A DNA stretch of 64,000 nt from Lysinibacillus sp. FSL W8-0992 (lineage in GTDB: Bacteria > Bacillota > Bacilli > Bacillales_A > Planococcaceae). The DNA lies in contig NZ_JBBOZQ010000001.1 of NCBI RefSeq assembly GCF_038008685.1, positions 4,092,001 to 4,156,000 of the forward strand, in the 5' to 3' direction. The translations under genes were made by a program, and so were the position numbers. Position 1 is the first letter of the stretch, and each line of letters begins with the position of its first letter. Shown here piece after piece: positions 19,303 through 27,161 of this stretch. The notes beneath the pieces were generated by a model that was given only the letters and a program-made list of their open reading frames with translations, ran no database searches and was not told where the DNA came from.

Positions 19303-19366
19303 TTCAAAGGTTGCTTGCTTAAGCAATGTCGCATTTTTTTATAAGACATTCAGCAAACCTTTTGAA
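19303..19366. repeat. Nested palindromic element after rnjB
   Basis: Outer arms TTCAAAGGTTGC and GCAAACCTTTTGAA are inverted with small differences, and a perfect 12-bp palindrome TTGCTTAAGCAA lies inside at 19315-19326. No T-run follows. Not obviously related to the 110-bp repeat family. Confidence 0.5.
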
Positions 19367-19434
19367 AATTCAATCGGCAACGCTACGTAAATGTCACGTT
19401 AGTAGCAACGTGCGTAAAATAGTCGTTTAAAATT

Positions 19435-21102
19435 TTAATATTCCATAATGATTGGGATAATCATTGGGCGGCGCTTCGTTTTTTGGAATAAATAAGTATT
19501 CAATGTATCTCGAATCTCTTGTTTAATGTTTGTCCATTCAAATGTATCTTTTCCAACGTATTTTTCAATGACGGTTTTCGCAATTTCAGATGCTTCCACC
19601 ATCAGTTGCTCTGATTCACGTACATAGACAAAACCACGCGATAAGATTTCGGGACCTGATGCGATTTTCTTTTGTGCTCGGTTTAATGTGACAACAACAA
19701 TGAATATACCATCCTGAGATAGTAATTTACGATCACGTAAAACAATGTTTCCAACATCGCCTACACCAATACCGTCAATTAATACATTGCCGGCTTGTAC
19801 TCGACCGCTCATACGCATTTTACCGTTTTTATATTCTACTATATCACCTTTATCGGCGATGAAAATTTGTGATTTTTGCATACCCAACTGTTGAGCTAGT
19901 TTAGAGTGAGCAATAAGCATACGATATTCACCTTGAACAGGGATAAAGTATTTCGGCTGCATTAAATTCAGCATTAGCTTTAAATCCTCTTGGCTGCCGT
20001 GCCCTGAAACATGGACATTTTTGCTCGATGTCAAAATTTCAGCTCCTGCTTTTGCAATGGAGTTCATTGTGTTAGCCATTTGTACTTCCATACCTGGAGA
20101 CGGAGTAAACGTAATGAGTACTGTATCATTTTGTTTAATCTTAATATCTCGGTGATGTTTACGAACGATTTTTTCCAGCGCGTCTAGCGGTTCGCCTCTA
20201 TTACCAGTTGCGATAATAATAATTTCTTCTTCTTGATATTTTTGCATATCAGAGATAGGAATAATAGTATCTTCTTCAACCGTTAAATAACCTAACTGTA
20301 CACCTAGATCAACAGCTTTTTCTAGAGGTTTCCCTACAATCGCCACTTTACGGAATGATTTTTGAGCTTGTGTTAATACTTGTTGAATACGAATGAAGTT
20401 AGATGCGTATACAGCTACTAAAATACGACCTGGTGCTGAATGGAAAGTTTTTGATAGTTGTTCCTCAATCACAATTTCAGATGTCGTATAGCCTGGTCGC
20501 TCTGCTTCACAAGACTCAGAAAGTAAAATAAATACGCCTTCTTCACCTAATTGCGCCATTTTTGCTAAATCTGGCTTGAACTTACCTGTCGCAGACTGAT
20601 CGAATTTAAACTCCCCTGTATGAACAATCGCCCCTTCAGAAGTATGGAACACAACTCCTAATGAATCGGGAATACTATGTGTTGTATGGAAGAATGTCAC
20701 ATACGTAGAGTTGAAATTCATACGGCTTCGATTTGTTACTTCAAAGAATTTCACCTGATGTGGTGCAGGTAATTCTTTTAAATGTTCTTTTGCGAGCGCA
20801 ATAGTTAATTTTGATCCGTACACTGGTGCCTTCACTTTTTGTAAAATATAAGCGATTGAACCAATAGCATCCTCGTGACCATGTGTTAAGAAAATCCCCT
20901 TAACACGCTCTTTGTTTTCTTCTAAATACGTAATATCAGGAATTACGATGTCAATGCCCAGCATCTCGTCTTCTGGGAACATTAAACCGCTATCTACTAC
21001 AAATAGCTCTTCGTCAATTTCTACTACGCACATTGCTTTTCCGATTTCGCCCACGCCACCTAGTGGAATGATGCGAATTAGTTCATTTTTCTTTTTTGTC
21101 AA
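19435..21102 (-). CDS. rnjB: Ribonuclease J2
   Basis: Metallo-beta-lactamase/beta-CASP ribonuclease, partner of RNase J1 in mRNA decay and rRNA maturation. The 555-residue protein has the beta-lactamase core from about residue 15, the beta-CASP insert and the C-terminal domain. The key metal motif reads LTHGHEDAIG, where active J1 enzymes have HGHEDHIG; loss of the last His is a J2-type feature and suggests weak or no catalysis alone. The start is a TTG giving MTKKKNELIRI, with TTTAGGAGGAAACAAA before it; ATG codons further upstream lack any site. It lies between dapA and spoIIIE, where B. subtilis rnjB (ymfA) is found. Confidence 0.93.
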   Translation of the reverse strand: MTKKKNELIRIIPLGGVGEIGKAMCVVEIDEELFVVDSGLMFPEDEMLGIDIVIPDITYLEENKERVKGIFLTHGHEDAIGSIAYILQKVKAPVYGSKLTIALAKEHLKELPAPHQVKFFEVTNRSRMNFNSTYVTFFHTTHSIPDSLGVVFHTSEGAIVHTGEFKFDQSATGKFKPDLAKMAQLGEEGVFILLSESCEAERPGYTTSEIVIEEQLSKTFHSAPGRILVAVYASNFIRIQQVLTQAQKSFRKVAIVGKPLEKAVDLGVQLGYLTVEEDTIIPISDMQKYQEEEIIIIATGNRGEPLDALEKIVRKHHRDIKIKQNDTVLITFTPSPGMEVQMANTMNSIAKAGAEILTSSKNVHVSGHGSQEDLKLMLNLMQPKYFIPVQGEYRMLIAHSKLAQQLGMQKSQIFIADKGDIVEYKNGKMRMSGRVQAGNVLIDGIGVGDVGNIVLRDRKLLSQDGIFIVVVTLNRAQKKIASGPEILSRGFVYVRESEQLMVEASEIAKTVIEKYVGKDTFEWTNIKQEIRDTLNTYLFQKTKRRPMIIPIIMEY

Positions 21103-21219
21103 TTTGTTTCCTCCTAAAAAATATCCCGAACAGCAACCACTTATTTTCATTATACGGTTTGCAAAGCTTTTGCACAAATTAAAAATATAGGTAATGCGAT
21201 TATTTTAACCCCTATGGCG

Positions 21220-21333
21220 TAAAAATCCACTCCGCTTTCCGCGGGCACAGTGTAAGCTGCAACCCTCGCGTGCGCGCGGTTTGTTGCGTCTTACGTTGTG
21301 GGTTAGTCCCGCAGGCGTCTTCGTGGATTTTTA
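21220..21333. repeat. Dispersed imperfect palindrome, copy B (best preserved)
   Basis: Bounded by perfect 11-bp inverted ends TAAAAATCCAC and GTGGATTTTTA. The left arm carries CGCTTTCCGCGGGCACAG, the centre CAACCCTCGCG, and the right arm CCCGCAGGCGTCTTCG. The GC-rich core contrasts with the surrounding AT-rich DNA. Related copies are at 31599-31712, 48331-48440, 1596-1698 and in part 27881-27939. Confidence 0.8.
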
Positions 21334-21349
21334 CTTAGCTTATCATTAA

Positions 21350-21409
21350 ATTGTTTGAGTGCCTGACACCTCAGCAAATCGCAGAGAAATTGTTTGAGTG
21401 CCTGGCACC
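21350..21409. repeat. Short repeat, two copies (TTGTTTGAGTGCCTGRCACC)
   Basis: Copies at 21350-21370 and 21389-21409 differ at one base (GACACC or GGCACC). The second contains the perfect palindrome GTGCCTGGCAC. The same unit occurs on both sides of palindrome copy C near 31.6 kb. Confidence 0.85.
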
Positions 21410-21423
21410 GCAATGTTAAAAAA

Positions 21424-21461
21424 ACTATAGACAAACTCGTATTGTTGAGTTTGTCTATAGT
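21424..21461 (-). terminator. Terminator after dapA
   Basis: Perfect 15-bp stem ACTATAGACAAACTC with its complement and an 8-base loop, followed by seven T on the minus strand, 11 bases after the dapA stop. Confidence 0.92.
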
Positions 21462-21472
21462 ATCATCTATCA

Positions 21473-22372
21473 CTATCTAAAGCTTTTCGCTTTTTCTTGG
21501 TATGTTTCCCATACTAAATCAAAGTTTGCTTTCTCTTCATCCGTCATTTCTACCATTGGTAGACGAACATTTAATGTATCAAATCCTAATTTAGTCATTG
21601 CGTATTTTACTGGTGAAGGATTCGGTTGGGCAAACAATGCACGTACTAATGGTAATAATGCTCTGTGAATTTTCGCAGCTTGCTTGTGATTTCCTTCTTC
21701 AAACATTCGGATCATTAACTGCATATCATTTCCAACGACATGCGACGCAACTGAAATTACTCCCGCGCCCCCTATTGCAAGCAACGGTAATGTTAATCCG
21801 TCATCTCCACTATATACAAAGAAATTATCAACAGCTTCAACGTTTTCAATAATATCGCCCATTTGATCTAAATTCCCGCTCGCCTCTTTAATCCAAGAGA
21901 TATTAGGAATTTTACTTAAATCAACAGACGTCTCATATGCCACGTTCACACCTGTACGTCCCGGTACATTATAAAGCATTACAGGCAGCCTAGTTTCTTT
22001 TGCAATAGTTTCAAAGTGCGCGTAAATACCTCGTTGGTTTGGCTTATTATAATAAGGTGCTACTAACATAATACCATCTGCACCATTTTCTTCAGCCTTA
22101 TGCGTCATGGCGATAGAATAAGCCGTTTCGTTATCCCCTGTACCCGCAATAACTGGTACACGGCCTGCGACTTTCTCTACTGTAAATCTTACTACTTCAA
22201 TTTTTTCTTCTGTGGTCATAGTTGGGTTTTCAGAGGTTGTGCCACATGCAACAATGCAATCAGTGCCATTATCTATTAAGTAATTAATAATACGTTCTAA
22301 TTCCGGATAATTAATCGTACCATCTTCCTTAAACGGCGTTATCATTGCCGTTCCAATTCGACCTAAATTCAT
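21473..22372 (-). CDS. dapA: 4-hydroxy-tetrahydrodipicolinate synthase
   Basis: Condenses aspartate semialdehyde with pyruvate, the first step specific to diaminopimelate, lysine and dipicolinate. The 299-residue TIM-barrel enzyme has the aldolase-family segments GTTSENPTMT, the tyrosine of PYYNKPNQRG, the YNVPGRTG loop and the Schiff-base lysine in SWIKEASGN. The start is the ATG giving MNLGRIGTAM, after GAGGGG; the ATG sixteen codons upstream lies inside asd. It follows asd by 13 bases and is transcribed with it up to a strong terminator. Confidence 0.97.
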   Translation of the reverse strand: MNLGRIGTAMITPFKEDGTINYPELERIINYLIDNGTDCIVACGTTSENPTMTTEEKIEVVRFTVEKVAGRVPVIAGTGDNETAYSIAMTHKAEENGADGIMLVAPYYNKPNQRGIYAHFETIAKETRLPVMLYNVPGRTGVNVAYETSVDLSKIPNISWIKEASGNLDQMGDIIENVEAVDNFFVYSGDDGLTLPLLAIGGAGVISVASHVVGNDMQLMIRMFEEGNHKQAAKIHRALLPLVRALFAQPNPSPVKYAMTKLGFDTLNVRLPMVEMTDEEKANFDLVWETYQEKAKSFR

Positions 22373-22385
22373 CCTTACACCCCTC

Positions 22386-23423
22386 TTATAGTAATTTATC
22401 CTCAAGCATTGCTTCTGCAATTTGGATAGAGTTCAATGCAGCGCCTTTTAATAAATTATCTGATACGATCCAGAGATGGAATCCCTTTTTATTGTCTAAG
22501 TCTTGACGGATACGTCCTACAAAAGTAGCATCTTCCCCTTCTGCGTAAATTGGCATTGGGTAAGTTTGTGTTGCGATATCATCTTGTAATACAATTCCAG
22601 GTGCATGACGTAATACTTCGAAAATCCCCTCAACTGTCGTATCTTTTTCTACTTCTATATAAACAGATTCAGAATGTCCTGAAACGACAGGTACACGTAC
22701 GCAAGTAGCAGCTACTTTTAGCTCTGGTGCATGCATAATTTTCTTCGTTTCATTAATCATTTTCATTTCTTCGTATGTAAAGCCATTGTCTGTAAATTTA
22801 TCGATTTGTGGAATGACATTACGAGCAATTGGGAAATGACGTTTGTCGCCACCACTTGGTAAAATATTCGCTTCTACATCTTTACCTGCATCCCAGTTTG
22901 CGCTTTGTGCTTTTAATTCTTCAATTGCTGAAATACCTGCACCAGAAACTGCTTGGTATGTTGATACTAATACCTTCGTTAAGCCAAATGTTGCACGGAT
23001 TGGTTCAAGTGCTGCAACCATTTGAATTGTAGAGCAGTTTGGATTTGCGATAATCCCCTTATGTTTAGCAAGATCGCCGCGATTCACTTCAGGTACAACT
23101 AACGGTACCTCTGGATCCATACGGAAATGGCTCGTATTGTCAATAACTACCGCCCCGCGTTTTGCCGCTTCAGGCGCAAGCACTGCCGATACAGAACCAC
23201 CCGCAGAGAATAAAGCGACATTGACGCCTTCAAAAGCTTCTGGTGTCGCTTCTTCAATTGTATATGTCTTACCATTAAATTCGATTGGTTTTCCTGCAGA
23301 ACGTGCAGAAGCTAAAAATTTAATATGTCCGATTGGAAATTTTCGTTTAATTAGTTGCTCCATCATTTTTGAACCTACTGCTCCTGTTGCCCCTACAACT
23401 GCAACTGTTAACTGCTTAGTCAT
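22386..23423 (-). CDS. asd: Aspartate-semialdehyde dehydrogenase
   Basis: NADP-dependent reduction of aspartyl phosphate to aspartate semialdehyde, supplying peptidoglycan, lysine, threonine and dipicolinate synthesis. The 345-residue enzyme starts with the nucleotide-binding GATGAVGSKM and has the catalytic cysteine in NPNCSTIQM (about residue 129). The ATG follows GGAGAGATGACAG. A SigA-type promoter lies just upstream, separating it from dpaB. In B. subtilis dapG comes next, but here dapA follows directly. Confidence 0.97.
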   Translation of the reverse strand: MTKQLTVAVVGATGAVGSKMMEQLIKRKFPIGHIKFLASARSAGKPIEFNGKTYTIEEATPEAFEGVNVALFSAGGSVSAVLAPEAAKRGAVVIDNTSHFRMDPEVPLVVPEVNRGDLAKHKGIIANPNCSTIQMVAALEPIRATFGLTKVLVSTYQAVSGAGISAIEELKAQSANWDAGKDVEANILPSGGDKRHFPIARNVIPQIDKFTDNGFTYEEMKMINETKKIMHAPELKVAATCVRVPVVSGHSESVYIEVEKDTTVEGIFEVLRHAPGIVLQDDIATQTYPMPIYAEGEDATFVGRIRQDLDNKKGFHLWIVSDNLLKGAALNSIQIAEAMLEDKLL

Positions 23424-23468
23424 CTGTCATCTCTCCTTGAATACAAGTTCCATAATGTGTGCTATTGT

Positions 23469-23497
23469 ATCATAAAAATACTGAAAATTGTGTGCAA
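23469..23497 (-). promoter_or_regulatory. Promoter upstream of asd
   Basis: Minus-strand TTGCAC (23492-23497), 17-base spacer, TATGAT (23469-23474), about 46 bases before the asd start. It would let vegetative cells make asd-dapA without the sporulation genes dpaAB. Confidence 0.65.
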
Positions 23498-23505
23498 TTA
23501 ATGAT

Positions 23506-24096
23506 TTATTTGAAATATTGTATCAACAGTGGTTGTAATTGCGTTTTCTGCGTAATTGCTGCATCAACCGTCTCGACCATTTGATTAAAATCAGCAATTA
23601 ATGAATTCGGTTTTCCGTGGGGTGAATCTTGACCGAATGGAATAAAGTAGATGTTTTTTGAATTGAGCAGTTTCATAATATTCATGCCGTTTAGGCCAAG
23701 TGCATCATTTGTGGAAATGCCTAGCACGACAGGTGAACCGTTTCGCAATGTTGCCTTTGCCGCCATCAGCACAGGGCTATCTGTCGCTGCATTGGCAAAT
23801 TTACTAATACTATTACCGGTCATTGGAGCTATAACCATTGCATCCAATGGATTGGAAGGTCCAAATGGTTCTGCTTCTTTTATAGAAGAAATCACTTTTT
23901 GTCCTGTCAATTCCTCTATTTTTGCAATCCATTCTTCTCCTGTACCGAAACGTGTAGCAGCGTGTAATACAGAGTGGGTAATAATCGGGATAACTGTAGC
24001 CCCTGCATTGATAAAGTTTTGAATTTTGGGTACAACATCCTCATACGTGCAATGTGAAGCCGTAATGCCTAAACCAATTCGTTTACCCGTCAGCAA
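23506..24096 (-). CDS. dpaB: Dipicolinate synthase subunit B (SpoVFB)
   Basis: Flavoprotein subunit of dipicolinate synthase, which makes the calcium-chelating spore core compound in the mother cell. The 196-residue protein is of the flavoprotein/decarboxylase fold (KRIGLGITASHCTYEDV, APMTGNSISKFANAATDS). The start is taken as TTG giving MLTGKRIGLG after AGAGGAGGAAGAAAA, overlapping the dpaA end by 7 bases; a TTG nine codons earlier precedes that site. Pairs with DpaA. Confidence 0.95.
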   Translation of the reverse strand: MLTGKRIGLGITASHCTYEDVVPKIQNFINAGATVIPIITHSVLHAATRFGTGEEWIAKIEELTGQKVISSIKEAEPFGPSNPLDAMVIAPMTGNSISKFANAATDSPVLMAAKATLRNGSPVVLGISTNDALGLNGMNIMKLLNSKNIYFIPFGQDSPHGKPNSLIADFNQMVETVDAAITQKTQLQPLLIQYFK

Positions 24097-24869
24097 TTTT
24101 CTTCCTCCTCTATTGCCTTGCACAAAATTTCTGCCGCATCATGTGCAAAGTATTTCCCAGGTAATGATGGCAATAGTACATATGTCTGTAACTGGTCAGC
24201 ATCAATATCTAAACAGCCTGGCTCTGAAGCTAAATCATATAGCACAGCAGGCACATGGTCCTGAAACGATTCTGTAATCCATTTGGCAGGAATCGTATTG
24301 ATGAAAATCCCATCATGTATCGACCATTTTCGATCATCTAAATCAGACGCTTTATAGCCATATGCTTTCGCTTCACTCACTTGTACCACTGAACGCGCAA
24401 CAATATGCACGTTAGCACCCATCTTTACGAGTAAAGAAGCGAGCATTTTGGCGATGCGTCCAAAGCCTGCGATTGTAAAGTTTTGTCCGTAAATACATTT
24501 CTGCTCGAGTCCGTAGAACGTGGCGATAAATCCCTCCGCTGTCAACCTCGCATTTTGCCAAATAAAAGACTCTTGCTGTAAATAGCAATTAGTTTCATTT
24601 TTTTCTAGCAACTGCTTCCAATGCATTGTCAATCGCCCAGTATAAAACTTAACTTGTGATATGCCATATAATTGTTCTACTTCTATCTTCAATGGAAGTA
24701 TAGGTAGAATAATTTTATTGGGCTGGAACTCTAAAACAAGTTTATTTAACTCCTCATTCCAAACTGAAGTTCTTTTATAGAATACTGTACGTGAAGAGCT
24801 TCGCAGCATCGTTGCTAATTCTTTTAACCTTGAGTCCTCGCCGATCACCAGCCATTTTTCGTTTTCCAA
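24090..24869 (-). CDS. dpaA: Dipicolinate synthase subunit A (SpoVFA)
   Basis: NAD(P)-binding catalytic subunit of dipicolinate synthase, converting dihydrodipicolinate to dipicolinate for spore heat resistance. 259 residues, with a Rossmann segment FTIAGFGRIAKMLASLL (about residue 130-146) and C-terminal SLPGKYFAHDAAEIL. The start is a TTG (TTG GAA AAC) with GAGGTGAG upstream. The N-terminal region is divergent, as in other DpaA proteins. It lies 9 bases after ymxH. Confidence 0.95.
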   Translation of the reverse strand: MENEKWLVIGEDSRLKELATMLRSSSRTVFYKRTSVWNEELNKLVLEFQPNKIILPILPLKIEVEQLYGISQVKFYTGRLTMHWKQLLEKNETNCYLQQESFIWQNARLTAEGFIATFYGLEQKCIYGQNFTIAGFGRIAKMLASLLVKMGANVHIVARSVVQVSEAKAYGYKASDLDDRKWSIHDGIFINTIPAKWITESFQDHVPAVLYDLASEPGCLDIDADQLQTYVLLPSLPGKYFAHDAAEILCKAIEEEENC

Positions 24870-24878
24870 AAGCTCACC

Positions 24879-25142
24879 TCACTGTAAAAATTCGGACTGT
24901 ACCGTCGTTGTTTTGTTAAATAAAATACGATCTTCCCCAATTAATATAATTTCATGCCATGGAATCATTTCACTAACTTTCACTTTCTTCTTTTGGAATG
25001 GTAATTTTTCTTTAATAATCTCAAATCCATGTATCTTACCTGTCTGCACATCTAATAGGCATTCTGTGTGTGCCAGTATGCCAAAATGTACACCACCTTC
25101 AACCTGAATTAACTCTTTATCCACCATTTCAGATAATAGCAT
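24879..25142 (-). CDS. ymxH: YmxH, YlmC/YmxH-family PRC-barrel protein
   Basis: 87-residue single-domain protein of the PRC-barrel YlmC/YmxH family associated with sporulation gene clusters; function unknown. The sequence has no signal peptide. Start ATG follows AAGGAGGGAG. It precedes dpaA as in B. subtilis, and a mother-cell-type promoter lies upstream, suggesting sporulation expression. Confidence 0.92.
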   Translation of the reverse strand: MLLSEMVDKELIQVEGGVHFGILAHTECLLDVQTGKIHGFEIIKEKLPFQKKKVKVSEMIPWHEIILIGEDRILFNKTTTVQSEFLQ

Positions 25143-25172
25143 GCCTCATCTCCCTCCTTGAGCCGTTAACCC

Positions 25173-25199
25173 AATATATGCCGAGTTTTTGCAAATCGT
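25173..25199 (-). promoter_or_regulatory. Candidate mother-cell (SigK/SigE-type) promoter of ymxH-dpaA-dpaB
   Basis: Minus-strand AC, 17-base spacer, CATATATT, about 30 bases upstream of the ymxH start. This fits the SigK pattern AC-N16/17-CATAnnnTA at most positions. In B. subtilis spoVF is SigK-controlled, so the assignment agrees with known biology but rests on a short motif. Confidence 0.5.
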
Positions 25200-25224
25200 G
25201 CCCCATATTGAAAGTACTTCAATG

Positions 25225-25264
25225 TTGCAACTTTAGGCTGAACTGTGTATAGTGTGTATATACA
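25225..25264 (+). promoter_or_regulatory. Promoter and candidate operator of the GntR-ABC operon
   Basis: Plus-strand TTGCAA (25225-25230), 17-base spacer, TATAGT (25248-25253). A perfect palindrome TGTATATACA (25255-25264) covers the likely transcription start, a typical place for a YtrA-family repressor to bind. Confidence 0.7.
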
Positions 25265-25292
25265 GTTTGTTAAACATGAGAGGTGAAAATTT

Positions 25293-25670
25293 GTGCATAT
25301 CCATTTAAGCAATGCGAGTGATAAACCAATTTACGAGCAAATTACTGTACAGCTAAAAGAGGCAATTTTAGCAAGTAAATTACAGGCTGGCGATGCACTC
25401 CCCTCTATTCGTGCACTCGCAAAGGATCTCAAAATTAGCGTAATGACAACAAAACGAGCTTATGCAGATTTAGAGCGAGATGGCTTTATTGAAACCGTAG
25501 CTGGCAAAGGTAGCTTTGTCACTGAACGCAACCAAGACTTTCTCCGTGAGGAATTATTGCGTCAAGTAGAGGAGCATCTGCAAAAAGCCGTAAGGACAGC
25601 CAAAACTGCAGGTCTTTCAAAAGAGGAATTAGGAGACTTACTTTCGTTAATTGTAGAGGAGGACAACTAA
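25293..25670 (+). CDS. YtrA-family GntR transcriptional regulator
   Basis: 125-residue repressor. The N-terminal winged helix (about 8-75) has KPIYEQITVQLKEAI, LPSIRALAKDLKIS, TTKRAYADLERDGFI and GKGSFV, the hallmark of YtrA/YhcF regulators, followed only by a short helical dimerisation tail. It starts with GTG after GAGAGGTG. It is the first gene of a four-gene ABC operon and overlaps its own promoter palindrome in location, so autoregulation of the exporter is likely. In related systems cell-envelope antibiotics relieve repression; here the inducer is unknown. Confidence 0.9.
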   Translation: MHIHLSNASDKPIYEQITVQLKEAILASKLQAGDALPSIRALAKDLKISVMTTKRAYADLERDGFIETVAGKGSFVTERNQDFLREELLRQVEEHLQKAVRTAKTAGLSKEELGDLLSLIVEEDN

Positions 25671-26519
25671 ATGAATTCCATAGAAATTCATGATTTACAC
25701 AAAATCTTTGAAGGCTTTTCATTAAAAGATATTAGTTTTTCAGTACCACAAGGAACTGTTATGGGCTTTGTTGGTGAGAACGGTGCAGGCAAATCAACTA
25801 CTATTAAATGCATGCTCAATTTATTGAAAAAAGAATATGGCGAAATATTGCTATTCGGCAAAGATATTGTCGAACATGAGCTTGCGATAAAAAACGACAT
25901 CGGTGTCGTTTTCGACGAGCTGCATGTACCTGAAACGCTTAATGCGACGCAGCTCGACAAATTTATGAAAAAGGTATTTAAAACATGGGATTCTACCTAT
26001 TATTTTGAGCGATTGGCACAATTTAAAGTACCTGAGCGAAAAAAGGTAAAAGAATTATCTCGAGGAATGAGGATGAAGCTATCAATTGCATTAGCGTTAT
26101 CGCATCATCCAAAATTATTGATTTTAGATGAACCGACAAGTGGACTAGATCCAATTATACGTGATGAAATTCTCGACTTGTTTTTAGATTTTATGCAGGA
26201 CGAGACACATAGCATTTTATTTTCATCACATATAACGAGTGATTTAGAAAAGATAGCTGACTATATTACATTTATTCATAATGGTGAAATTTTATTTAGT
26301 GAAAGCAAGGATGTCTTACTGTATGACTACGGTATTTTCAAAGGGAACAAAGAGGAAGTAAGCGATTTACCAGAGCAAGCCATTATCCGCAAACGTAATG
26401 GCGCTTTCGGGCTTGAGGTACTTGTTCTAAAAAATGAAATAAGTGAAGCATTTACCGTTGAAAGGCCTACTATTGAAGATATCATGCTATTTTACGTGAA
26501 AGGTAGTGTTCAATTATGA
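25671..26519 (+). CDS. ABC exporter ATP-binding protein (YtrB/YhcH-like)
   Basis: 282-residue ATPase with Walker A GENGAGKST, signature LSRGMRMKL (a variant of LSGGQ), Walker B LLILDEPTSGLDP and switch-His segment FSSHI. It begins directly at the stop codon of the repressor, with GGAGG upstream, and ends overlapping the first permease gene by four bases (ATGA). It energises the two small permeases that follow. Substrate unknown. Confidence 0.93.
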   Translation: MNSIEIHDLHKIFEGFSLKDISFSVPQGTVMGFVGENGAGKSTTIKCMLNLLKKEYGEILLFGKDIVEHELAIKNDIGVVFDELHVPETLNATQLDKFMKKVFKTWDSTYYFERLAQFKVPERKKVKELSRGMRMKLSIALALSHHPKLLILDEPTSGLDPIIRDEILDLFLDFMQDETHSILFSSHITSDLEKIADYITFIHNGEILFSESKDVLLYDYGIFKGNKEEVSDLPEQAIIRKRNGAFGLEVLVLKNEISEAFTVERPTIEDIMLFYVKGSVQL

Positions 26520-27142
26520 CTGCTCTTCTAGTAAAAGATTTAATGACCATTCAACGGCAATTAAAGACACAAGTCCTTTTTCTTTTCCCCATTCTTTTTA
26601 TATCCATTGTGTTTGGGCAAGGTTATTTTATTTTTCCCTTTATTTTATTTATCCTAATTATTCAAGCAGTTACTGCTCTTACTTATGATGAACTATGTGA
26701 TTTTGATAAATATGCCAATACTTTACCCATTTCAAAGAGCGAAATTGTCCTTAGCAAATACATGCTCAGCCTTTTTCTAATGTTTATCGCATTGATTATT
26801 GCGTTACCTATTGTTTTTATAATTAATCACTTCACCAACAATTGGGAAACAGCTAATTATTTCCTTACATTTAACCTTATTATTGCGGCAGCATTATGTA
26901 TGCTTGCTTTATTATTACCAATCTATATAAAATTCGGCTCTGTAAAAGGGAGATTCGTTCTTATTTTCCTATGCTTTATTCCAGGCTTGATTATCGGTAT
27001 GTTAGATGAGTACTTTGCGAATATTTTGCTAGTTGTTTCTAAACTACAACATTTGAGCTATCTCGCACCTTTTATCGGACTTTTTATTTTATGGTTATCT
27101 TCTCTTATTTCAACAGCAATCTATAAACGTAAGGAATTTTAG
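26516..27142 (+). CDS. ABC-2 type permease subunit 1
   Basis: 208-residue membrane protein with about six hydrophobic segments and few charged residues. The short motif after the first pair of helices, FDKYANTLPISKSEIVLSKY, is characteristic of the ABC2_membrane_5-type permeases linked to YtrA regulators. Translationally coupled to the ATPase. It likely forms the pore as a heterodimer with the next protein. Confidence 0.85.
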   Translation: MTALLVKDLMTIQRQLKTQVLFLFPILFISIVFGQGYFIFPFILFILIIQAVTALTYDELCDFDKYANTLPISKSEIVLSKYMLSLFLMFIALIIALPIVFIINHFTNNWETANYFLTFNLIIAAALCMLALLLPIYIKFGSVKGRFVLIFLCFIPGLIIGMLDEYFANILLVVSKLQHLSYLAPFIGLFILWLSSLISTAIYKRKEF

Positions 27143-27161
27143 GAGGGAGGTTGCATGCACT

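Larger units (their letters stand above)
19122..19434. other. Intergenic region rnjB-spoIIIE (313 bp, no gene seen)
   Basis: Holds the rnjB terminator and a nested palindromic element (19303-19366). In B. subtilis tepA lies in this interval; no trace of it is visible here. Confidence 0.7.
21103..21472. other. Intergenic region dapA-rnjB (370 bp, no gene seen)
   Basis: Made of the dapA terminator, two copies of the GTGCCTGGCAC-type short repeat and a full copy of the 110-bp imperfect palindrome. No gene recognised. Confidence 0.75.

Noticed and set aside
21350-21409. Tandem-like short repeats as a CRISPR array
   Set aside because: Only two copies about 39 bases apart, no regular spacers and no cas genes; the same unit recurs singly elsewhere.
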